Below are positions 33,882 through 40,220 of a stretch of DNA of 47,155 bases, one piece after another (the stretch's first letter is position 1; each line of letters begins with the position of its first letter). The DNA is from Desulfuromonadales bacterium (GTDB lineage: Bacteria > Desulfobacterota > Desulfuromonadia > Geobacterales > Pseudopelobacteraceae). The DNA lies in contig JACAAY010000033.1 in the NCBI GenBank assembly GCA_013377095.1, forward strand, positions 1 through 47,155, given 5' to 3'. The notes beneath the pieces are model-generated. The model worked only from the letters and a program-made list of their open reading frames with translations, did not search any database and was not told the DNA's origin. The position numbers were made by a program, and so were the translations under genes.

Positions 33882-34610
33882 ATTAATCACCCTCTAATAT
33901 CATACCACTATACAGAACTCATTGTTGGGCAATGGTTTTCACGATGGTTGTGACAATAGGTGTAGCTGAGTCGAGTTCAAAACACATTCAAGAATCCTGG
34001 GACCAGACCAATACCCACATCCTCAATAATATCGTAACCAAATAATTATACACGACATTAAAAGCAATTGCTTGCAGAACAAGCACTATCTTAAGTGATG
34101 TGCATGGTTCTATTATTGCAAACTCGTATCGACCATGTAACATGTTTGGTAAATAGTAAATTATGCTTTATTTTAATAATTCTTTATTGTAATTAAAATT
34201 GTGACGAAGGTTAGGATATGTGCGTTACTTGTTTTAATGAGAGACTTGACTGCCTGTCAAAAGGGTACTTGTCTGACCTGTAAAAAGGCACCAGAAAGCC
34301 CACAATTGCTCCACTAAGGGAGACTTGTGGGCTTTTTGTGTTAGAAGTGTCAGTAATAAGCTGAATTTATAGCTAAAGTATGGAAAGCAGAAAACGTCGT
34401 TGTTTTTAATACATGGTGTAAAAGGAGGTGCAATTGGATAGTAAATATTGAGTGGATATATGTTGTTGACAGTGGAGAATGTTGCTAAAGTGATGTCTAC
34501 CATGACAACGCTACTAAATAAAAAAATATATTCCAACTTTCAACTCATATGAAGCTCACGACAATTTAATAAGTTATATAAATCACAAAACGATGAAAGG
34601 GAGAAAAGAC
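33882..34610. other. Gene-free stretch, possible small RNA region
   Basis: No supportable gene is seen. It contains a strong terminator-like hairpin at 34295-34335 with no open gene upstream, so a short non-coding transcript ending there is possible. It also holds an AAAGGAGGTG Shine-Dalgarno-like sequence at 34421-34430 followed only by a five-codon frame. Confidence 0.4.
34295..34335 (+). terminator. Intrinsic terminator without a gene upstream
   Basis: AAAGCCCACAA and TTGTGGGCTTT form a perfect 11-base-pair stem with a 19-base loop, then TT. It is the only strong hairpin in this gene-free stretch. Confidence 0.7.
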
Positions 34611-35240
34611 ATGAGAAAGTTGGTTTTTTTAGTATTGACTCTGGTTTGTATGAGCTGGAGCCAAGCATATGCAGATTATGCATTTAACTTTAATAGTGGA
34701 GATGGGACGCTCATTCTGTCAGGTATTTTAAACACAAACAACCAGAATGTCATAACTGGTGGTAGTTTATTGTCATCAGGATCTGAGTACAATGGTACTA
34801 CATTTATTGTGGGGTCATTAACATCTGTTTTGGGTCCACTACACCAAGGTGCTTCTTATCCTGCTACAGCCACTTCTACGGGTGGGATCAGCACTTTCAT
34901 GGGTTATGGTGGTGCATATGCCACCTACGACAATCAACTAACAAGCAACCCCAATAAACCTTTTAATGTTACTGATTATACAGTAAATCAAAACATTATT
35001 CTCGCTGCAAGCACTAACACTTCAACTTCTGGGTATTATGTGACGTTAGCATATGATGGAGGAAATGTTTATGACAGCTATAATATGACACCTCCAGGCT
35101 CTGCTGTCGATACTGTATTTAACAATGCAGTAGCAACTGCTACTCCAACTACCACTCCAATTCCAGCTGCTGCATGGCTTCTTGGTTCTGGCTTAATGGG
35201 CTTAGCTGGTCTGAGAAGAAGGAAAACAATTAACGGCTGA
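34611..35240 (+). CDS. Secreted protein with PEP-CTERM/VPLPA-like sorting tail (C)
   Basis: A 209-residue protein. The signal peptide MRKLVFLVLTLVCMSWSQAYA (counting from ATG 34611, with GGGAG eight bases upstream) is clear. The C-terminus has TPIPAAAWLLGSGLMGLAGL followed by RRRKTING, the VPLPA-type exosortase signal. The body is low-complexity, rich in Ser, Thr, Asn, Gly and Tyr, consistent with an extracellular or matrix protein. It is the third sorting-tail protein of the element and is near the opposite end from the other two. A terminator follows. Confidence 0.85.
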   Translation: MRKLVFLVLTLVCMSWSQAYADYAFNFNSGDGTLILSGILNTNNQNVITGGSLLSSGSEYNGTTFIVGSLTSVLGPLHQGASYPATATSTGGISTFMGYGGAYATYDNQLTSNPNKPFNVTDYTVNQNIILAASTNTSTSGYYVTLAYDGGNVYDSYNMTPPGSAVDTVFNNAVATATPTTTPIPAAAWLLGSGLMGLAGLRRRKTING

Positions 35241-35609
35241 ATAGGTAAACATTTGTAATGCAATGTAAGGCATGGTCATACAGACTGTGCCTTTTCTTAT
35301 TTTAAAGGAGGTGAATACAATTTAAATTAAAGTATTGGTTGACCAACACAACACCATTTCACAGTAATCCCACCAGTTCCAAATCTTATTCCTTAGCAGT
35401 TTCATGCTAATCACCTCGATTACATTATATCACCTTCCTCACGTATCAAGATCAATAACCCAAATCCCAGACTCAGCTGCCTAAGTAATAGCCCAAATAC
35501 CACATCAATATTATCAGCACTTAATCTCCAAATTAGCTCTACAAAGCCATCGCTTACTTTACGAAGGCAAACATAACCGTTTGACTAATTTAACTAGTGG
35601 AGGTCAAAT
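35241..35609. other. Gene-free stretch with terminator and orphan ribosome site
   Basis: AAGGCA/TGCCTT with an inner GTC/GAC pairing at 35267-35293, then TTTTCTTATTTT, ends the PEP-CTERM gene. A consensus AAAGGAGGTG at 35304-35313 has no start codon at a usable distance. The rest shows nothing definable. Confidence 0.5.
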
Positions 35610-35957
35610 ATGACACCGATATTACCAAGCATCAGAAGAATGACATTTCAGGAAGCATCAGAAGCAGGGTTACATTCAGGTGGATTGATCCTGGAACACC
35701 GAGGCAACAGTTACCATCTCAATGCAGGTCTCAGTGACAGCGTACATGTTTTTACATCAAGCATAGCAATCTACGTTCTGACCACCAACAGAGGACATGG
35801 TTACATTGGACTTGATGCTTACCTGCCCAACGAGCCTGATCCTATCAACACTGTATTCCTGCATTCGGATTACCAGTTCACAGAGACCCTGGGTTCCAAG
35901 TGGAAATACATGTCACCCAGAACAATAGCAACCAAGCTGATCAACTATCTAATTTGA
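35610..35957 (+). CDS. Hypothetical protein, 115 aa
   Basis: Family not recognised. The sequence begins MTPILPSIRRMTFQEASEAG. It has alternating beta-like segments (GGLILEHRGNSYHLNAGL, VHVFTSSIAIYVLTT) and a C-terminal helix. No signal peptide is seen. GGAGG lies about six bases before the ATG. It is followed after 13 bases by a zinc-ribbon gene, so the two are probably one operon. Confidence 0.65.
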   Translation: MTPILPSIRRMTFQEASEAGLHSGGLILEHRGNSYHLNAGLSDSVHVFTSSIAIYVLTTNRGHGYIGLDAYLPNEPDPINTVFLHSDYQFTETLGSKWKYMSPRTIATKLINYLI

Positions 35958-35970
35958 AAGGAGAGGGATA

Positions 35971-36201
35971 ATGCCATTATTTAAGTGCAGATTATGTAAT
36001 GCGAAATACGAGGATTACTACCCACCAGATGATTCATGTCTGGAGTGCAAAAAGGGGACCATCAGGGCTGTAGGTACTGGTATAGAACGGCTTTCCACAG
36101 TGCCTGTTGATAATAGTGCTCAAACTGTGGATAACCAACAAAAATGTAATGCATTATTGAAGGCTTTTTCGTTTTGCATAATGAATAAGCAATTTGTGTA
36201 A
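35971..36201 (+). CDS. Small zinc-ribbon protein, 76 aa
   Basis: The N-terminal half has two cysteine pairs, FKCRLCNAKYEDYY and DSCLECKKG (C-x2-C...C-x2-C), a rubredoxin or zinc-ribbon knuckle arrangement. The C-terminal half (TVPVDNSAQTVDNQQKC) lacks structure. AAAGGAGAGG precedes the ATG. An exact DnaA-box-like TGTGGATAA lies within the gene at 36126-36134. Function is unknown. Confidence 0.6.
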   Translation: MPLFKCRLCNAKYEDYYPPDDSCLECKKGTIRAVGTGIERLSTVPVDNSAQTVDNQQKCNALLKAFSFCIMNKQFV

Positions 36202-36410
36202 CTATATGATTTTACATGTCAATAGCTATTTTGTTCATTAAGTGAAAAGTGTACTTATTTTGATACGTTCCGGCGATAAAAATAATAATGTACAAAGTGG
36301 ATAACTCGACGAATTTACATATCATCAGCACCACCATCCACATCACTACCACCTATATGTTCATTTAAGCCGTTTAATCTGACTAACCCATACCAACATA
36401 AGCATAATAA

Positions 36411-36440
36411 GCAAAAAGGGCTCTAAGGCCCTATTTTTGC
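36411..36440. terminator. Terminator-like hairpin before the RadC-like gene
   Basis: GCAAAAAGGGC and GCCCTATTTTTGC pair around TCTAAG, giving a T-rich 3' arm. It ends 27 bases before the next ATG. Confidence 0.65.
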
Positions 36441-36466
36441 GTCTAACTCACTAAGGAGACTAAGCC

Positions 36467-36970
36467 ATGACAATTACAACACTATTTGGAGAAGAAACCA
36501 TACCAGCTAAGCCGAGAACCATCAAGCTCAGAACAATCAAGGCTGTATACGAGACCATGACCGTCAAGGAGGATATAACCAACTACCTGAAAACAGGAAC
36601 CAGATTCACCAGCCCATCACAGGTGTTCGATACATTTACTTTTCTTATGCAAGAGACAAAAGAACAATTTCTTACTTTGCACCTGGACGGGAAGAACCGG
36701 ATCATTTGCATGGACCTGGTTAGTATTGGCTCACTCAATCAAAGCATAGTTCACCCAAGACATGTATTCCAGACAGCACTGATCTCTAATGCAGCAGCTA
36801 TCATATGTGTACATCAGCACCCAAGTGGAGATCCTACTCCGAGCAGTGAGGATATATCTATTACCAGGAGACTCAAGGAAGCAGGCGAGATCATGGGCAT
36901 CAAGATTCTTGATCATATTATTATTGGTGATGGACAATATCTTAGCTTTGTGGAAAGGGGTCTGTTATGA
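36467..36970 (+). CDS. RadC-like JAB-domain protein
   Basis: A 167-residue short RadC-type protein. The JAMM metal motif H-x-H-x10-D is seen in CVHQHPSGDPTPSSED (residues ~108-123), followed by EAGEIMGIKILDHIIIGDG, diagnostic for the family. The N-terminal helix-hairpin-helix of chromosomal RadC is absent, as is usual for mobile-element copies. Function in this family remains unsettled (predicted deubiquitinase-like or DNA-associated metalloprotease). AAGGAG precedes the ATG. It overlaps the next gene by four bases (ATGA). Confidence 0.88.
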   Translation: MTITTLFGEETIPAKPRTIKLRTIKAVYETMTVKEDITNYLKTGTRFTSPSQVFDTFTFLMQETKEQFLTLHLDGKNRIICMDLVSIGSLNQSIVHPRHVFQTALISNAAAIICVHQHPSGDPTPSSEDISITRRLKEAGEIMGIKILDHIIIGDGQYLSFVERGLL

Positions 36971-37194
36971 GGTGCGAATGCTGCAATAAAACAATTCAAC
37001 CAGATGAAGCTGCACACGGTATCAGGTATGGAACAGCAGATAAAGAAACGGATTTATTCTTACCAGCCAGGGATAGTGCATGGACAGTGATATGTTCTGC
37101 ATGTGGTGAAAAGATATATCGCATTGTTTACTCCAGCCTGAGCAATACAAGTATCAACCCCACCAGTTACACCACCTTCAAGCAATCCAGATAA
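36967..37194 (+). CDS. Small cysteine-rich zinc-finger-like protein, 75 aa
   Basis: The N-terminus MRCECCNKTIQPDEAAHG and the later VICSACGEKIYR give two CxxC-type knuckles, a likely zinc ribbon. The C-terminal ~25 residues (SNTSINPTSYTTFKQSR) look disordered. Its start overlaps the RadC-like gene's stop (ATGA), implying translational coupling and co-function. Similar small zinc proteins are common beside RadC in mobile DNA. Confidence 0.65.
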   Translation: MRCECCNKTIQPDEAAHGIRYGTADKETDLFLPARDSAWTVICSACGEKIYRIVYSSLSNTSINPTSYTTFKQSR

Positions 37195-37260
37195 TTACCA
37201 CCACCAGTAACACCCACCAGTAGCAACAATCAATTCAACAACATAACTTTTCAGGACAAC

Positions 37261-37283
37261 AGGGGCCATTAGGCTCTTTTTTT
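37261..37283 (+). terminator. Terminator-like hairpin before recombinase 1
   Basis: AGGGGCC and GGCTCT pair imperfectly (two G-T pairs) around ATTA and are followed by seven T. It ends 28 bases before the recombinase start. Confidence 0.6.
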
Positions 37284-37310
37284 GTGCCTGGAATCCGAGA
37301 GGAGTACGTC

Positions 37311-38318
37311 ATGGCAGTATACAAACGAGGCAATAAGAATGTTTTCTATATGAACTTCACCATTAACGGTGTCCGTGTGTTCAAATCTACTGGCAAATTT
37401 ACCAAGAAGGAGGCGAAGCAGGCAGAGGCAATGGAGAGGCAGAAGATAATGATCGAAGCATCAATGTCACCCCAGGAGAAGGCAGCAAAGATGTTACTGT
37501 CTGATGCTGTTGATCATGTTTACAATACTCGATGGAAAAATACCAAGGATGCCAATGGTGCTCATCGTAGAGCATTACGATTGGTCGAGTTGATAGGTAA
37601 TATTCCCCTGGCAAAGATCAATGAAGATGCAGTTCACAAAATGATTCTGATCCTGGAGGCCAGCAAAATTGAAGTGGCAACGATCAACAGGTATCTTGCT
37701 GCATTGAAAACATTGCTCAAGGCTCTTAAGCAGCCAACTGACTATATCAAGCTGCGGAAAGAGCGTAGTGGTAGGATTCGAGTCATATCCAGAGAAGAAG
37801 AGTCCACAGTAGTCAACATGTTACGCAACACTAAGCATAACAGCAGGAGACACTATTTTCCTGATGTTGCTGACTTGGTAGAGGTACTGATTGATACAGG
37901 TTGCAGATTGTCTGAGGTGTTGGATCTTCGCTATGACGACATCAATTTTGAAACCAATCTGATTTCTATCTGGATCAACAAAGGAGATAGACCCAGGAGC
38001 ATACCTATGACCGAGAGGGTAAGGACCATATTGCAGAGCAGGAAGATAGGCAGTGCAGCTAAACCATTCACTATCGACAAACATCAAGCTGGTAATGCAT
38101 GGGACTGGTCACGTAAGCATATGGGGTTTATGGATGATCCAGAGTTTTTATTACATGCTCTGAGGCATACATGTGCCAGTAGGCTGGTTAATGCAGGAAT
38201 TGACTTATATGTGGTTTGTAATTGGTTGGGGCATAGCAGTATACAAATCACACAGAGGTATGCTCACCTGAATCCGATGAAATTGAGTGATGCTGTATTG
38301 GTACTTGAACCCTGTTAA
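37311..38318 (+). CDS. Tyrosine recombinase 1 (phage integrase family), 335 aa
   Basis: The N-terminal Arm/SAM-like region (~1-150) begins MAVYKRGNKNVFYMNFTING, the AP2-like strand typical of phage integrases. The catalytic domain (~165-330) carries the first Arg in GCRLSEVLDL, H-x-x-R in HALRHTCAS, the second His in WLGHSS and Tyr in QRYAHL. All catalytic residues are present. ATG 37311 follows GAGGAG. It converges on recombinase 2, and their stop codons share the bases TTAA. It may act in excision, in dimer resolution or on a second site. Confidence 0.88.
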   Translation: MAVYKRGNKNVFYMNFTINGVRVFKSTGKFTKKEAKQAEAMERQKIMIEASMSPQEKAAKMLLSDAVDHVYNTRWKNTKDANGAHRRALRLVELIGNIPLAKINEDAVHKMILILEASKIEVATINRYLAALKTLLKALKQPTDYIKLRKERSGRIRVISREEESTVVNMLRNTKHNSRRHYFPDVADLVEVLIDTGCRLSEVLDLRYDDINFETNLISIWINKGDRPRSIPMTERVRTILQSRKIGSAAKPFTIDKHQAGNAWDWSRKHMGFMDDPEFLLHALRHTCASRLVNAGIDLYVVCNWLGHSSIQITQRYAHLNPMKLSDAVLVLEPC

Positions 38319-39781
38319 TCTTGTTGGAAAGAGGGGATGGCTCCATGGAATATGCTGTATCCATGCTTGTCAGGTCTTAGGTACTGTCGGACTTCTAGCG
38401 GGGCCTTCCTCTCATCTGAGTCAATCTGAACGTTAAAATCACCACAGACTACATATTCAACTTCCACGATATTATCATCTTCAATTTCAACTTGACCAGT
38501 TACAGTTTTGTATGCAGGAATCAGATTATAGTGTATTTTATTGACAGCACGAGCCTTGATATCTAAATCATATGGTTTTCCATATCTGCCAAGAGCAAGA
38601 GAACTATGCTTGTGACCAAGTATCTCTTCAATAAGCCTCTCTGGCTCCTCGGCATTCTTTAGCATGGTTGCCACGGTATGACGGAAACAATGAAAGCTGA
38701 CACCTTCTGGTAAAGTCGGAATTGTAGAATGCAGCCAACCTTTGCTACCCGAAAAATGGTGAGAAACAAAATAATGGGAGTATCCGTTAGGTCCAAGCCT
38801 CAAAGCAGGAAAGATACGATCATGTCCTTTTTCCTTAATGCTCCTGACATATACAAGGAATCCAAGAGTCAGAAGATCATTGTGCAACGGAAGGGTACGG
38901 CGTGAGCTTTCACTTTTTATACGTTTACTATCATCACCGCCAATTGAAATGACGATAGCAGGAATGCCATTATCCTCTTTTATGTCGTCAATCGTCAGTT
39001 GGGCCAGTTCATTAACTCTTGCACCGGTATACATGCCTAGAAGAGGCAGCCAGTAGCGTTCATGGCGATCAGAATCATAGAAGGTCTTCTTGGCAGATTG
39101 AAGGGCAAGGAATATCTGATTTATTTCTGATAGGGTGAATGCCTTTCTAATTTCGTCTTCACGTCTGGTATCTTTTAAACCCAATCCTTCAGCAGGATTG
39201 CCGGTTATCCATTTCAACCTGCCTGCGTGGCGTAAAACAGTTGAAAGCATTTGAAGATATTTGTTGACGGTCTTGACATGCTTACCTTCAAGCGTTAGCT
39301 TATCCCGATATTCCACAAGGGAGGGTCGGTCAATATCTTGTAGCCATGGGTCGGAAAGACCCATAATCATCTTGTCATATATGCTGCTAAACTCTTTTGC
39401 AGTCTTCGTGGTCCAACCATTTTGATGCTCATGGATATATGCTTCAACAGCATCAGAAAGACGCTTACCTCTTCGTCTTGAGGATATGATGGTAATAGGA
39501 GCAACTTGGGCTGTTGGTGAATCAGGTGATATTATTGTTGGTTGAGGTCTGCCTTGCAGGATGGCTTGTAGACGAGATATAGCAGATTCAGATGAGATAG
39601 CTTCCAAGCGGCAGGCTTGGAATAATTGTTCAAGAAGACCATCAAGACGGTTCTTCATCCTGACAGCATCAACAGGTTTCTTCGTATGAAGTGACTTAGT
39701 GGCCTCTTTTTTACCGAAGAGGTCTACTAGGTCAGCAGGTATACGCCTACGATAGTGATAGGAATTGTATCTTATGTGCAT
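38315..39781 (-). CDS. Tyrosine recombinase 2, the likely tRNA-Leu integrase, 488 aa
   Basis: The N-terminus MHIRYNSYHYRRRIPADLVD matches the DUF6538-type head of proteobacterial integrases. The core-binding region lies at ~110-230. The catalytic domain (~250-440) has Arg in YTGARVNEL, H-x-x-R in HCFRHTVAT, His in ILGHKHSS and Tyr in GRYGKP. I chose ATG 39781 because homologues start here, but no good ribosome site precedes it; a TTG at 39856 would add 25 residues and lies 32 bases from the attachment site. The position directly inside the tRNA end is the classical place for the element's own integrase. Confidence 0.88.
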   Translation of the reverse strand: MHIRYNSYHYRRRIPADLVDLFGKKEATKSLHTKKPVDAVRMKNRLDGLLEQLFQACRLEAISSESAISRLQAILQGRPQPTIISPDSPTAQVAPITIISSRRRGKRLSDAVEAYIHEHQNGWTTKTAKEFSSIYDKMIMGLSDPWLQDIDRPSLVEYRDKLTLEGKHVKTVNKYLQMLSTVLRHAGRLKWITGNPAEGLGLKDTRREDEIRKAFTLSEINQIFLALQSAKKTFYDSDRHERYWLPLLGMYTGARVNELAQLTIDDIKEDNGIPAIVISIGGDDSKRIKSESSRRTLPLHNDLLTLGFLVYVRSIKEKGHDRIFPALRLGPNGYSHYFVSHHFSGSKGWLHSTIPTLPEGVSFHCFRHTVATMLKNAEEPERLIEEILGHKHSSLALGRYGKPYDLDIKARAVNKIHYNLIPAYKTVTGQVEIEDDNIVEVEYVVCGDFNVQIDSDERKAPLEVRQYLRPDKHGYSIFHGAIPSFQQD

Positions 39782-39887
39782 ATTATTAGGTAAAAAGAAG
39801 GCGCTCACGTCCCGCTCCGTGTGTAGCGTTCTGTGTAGCGCCTTGATTTCGGCCAAAACCTATAATGATTTCAGCTGCTTTTGTAAC

Positions 39888-39908
39888 TTGGTGCCGAAGA
39901 CTGGAATC
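39888..39908. repeat. Right attachment site (attR-type repeat, tRNA 3' end)
   Basis: Identical over 21 bases to 21217-21237. It covers the encoded CCA, the acceptor stem and part of the T arm of tRNA-Leu. Confidence 0.9.
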
Positions 39909-39975
39909 GAACCAGCACGAGGAATCCCTCACAAGAACCTGAATCTTGCGCGTCTACCAATTCCGCCACTTCGGC
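39889..39975 (-). tRNA. tRNA-Leu (CAG)
   Basis: The minus strand folds as a class II tRNA. The acceptor GCCGAAG pairs with CTTCGGC, followed by A and an encoded CCA. The D stem is GCG/CGC, the anticodon stem CAAGA/TCTTG holds the loop TTCAGGT with anticodon CAG, a long variable arm (AGG/CCT) follows, and the T arm contains GGTTCGATTCC. It is intact, because the element supplied an identical 3' end. Confidence 0.95.
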
Positions 39976-40156
39976 AATGGAATTACGCTTATACCACCCG
40001 TTCTGGGCTTATGCAAGAAAAAAATCAGGGTATTTCCTTGCCATTATTACCCCTGTTTTGATACATTCCGAAACCTCCTGTTTTATTACAACAGCGTCAA
40101 CGCCGAATTGACTCCCTGGAACGAGAGAAAACTTCCACATCCATTTTTTCAGTATT

Positions 40157-40180
40157 CCACGATCCGGTCCGTGGTTTTTT
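40157..40180 (+). terminator. Terminator-like hairpin upstream of the radical SAM/DUF2344 gene
   Basis: CCACG and CGTGG pair around ATCCGGTC and are followed by six T. It lies 40 bases before the next start and may attenuate readthrough. Confidence 0.55.
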
Positions 40181-40220
40181 GTTATTGCGCAGTAGCCCAT
40201 AAAGGAATACCCACCATACG

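Larger units (their letters stand above)
21217..39908. mobile_element. Integrative element of about 18.7 kb in tRNA-Leu(CAG)
   Basis: The element is bounded by identical 21-base repeats, one being the 3' end of an intact tRNA-Leu gene. A tyrosine recombinase gene lies directly inside the tRNA end, in the usual orientation. The interior is visibly AT-rich compared with both flanks, and its genes (recombinases, ArdC, RadC-like, polymerase-like, zinc ribbons) are typical of mobile DNA. No relaxase, coupling protein, mating-pore or phage capsid/terminase gene is visible. It is therefore best called an integrative or mobilisable element, or satellite, of unknown transfer mode. Confidence 0.88.

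Noticed and set aside
21217..39908. Classification as a prophage
   Set aside because: No capsid, portal, terminase, tail or lysis gene is recognisable, although integrase and RadC-like genes also occur in phages.
21217..39908. Classification as a conjugative element (ICE)
   Set aside because: ArdC suggests transfer, but no relaxase, VirD4-like coupling protein or VirB4-like ATPase is visible.
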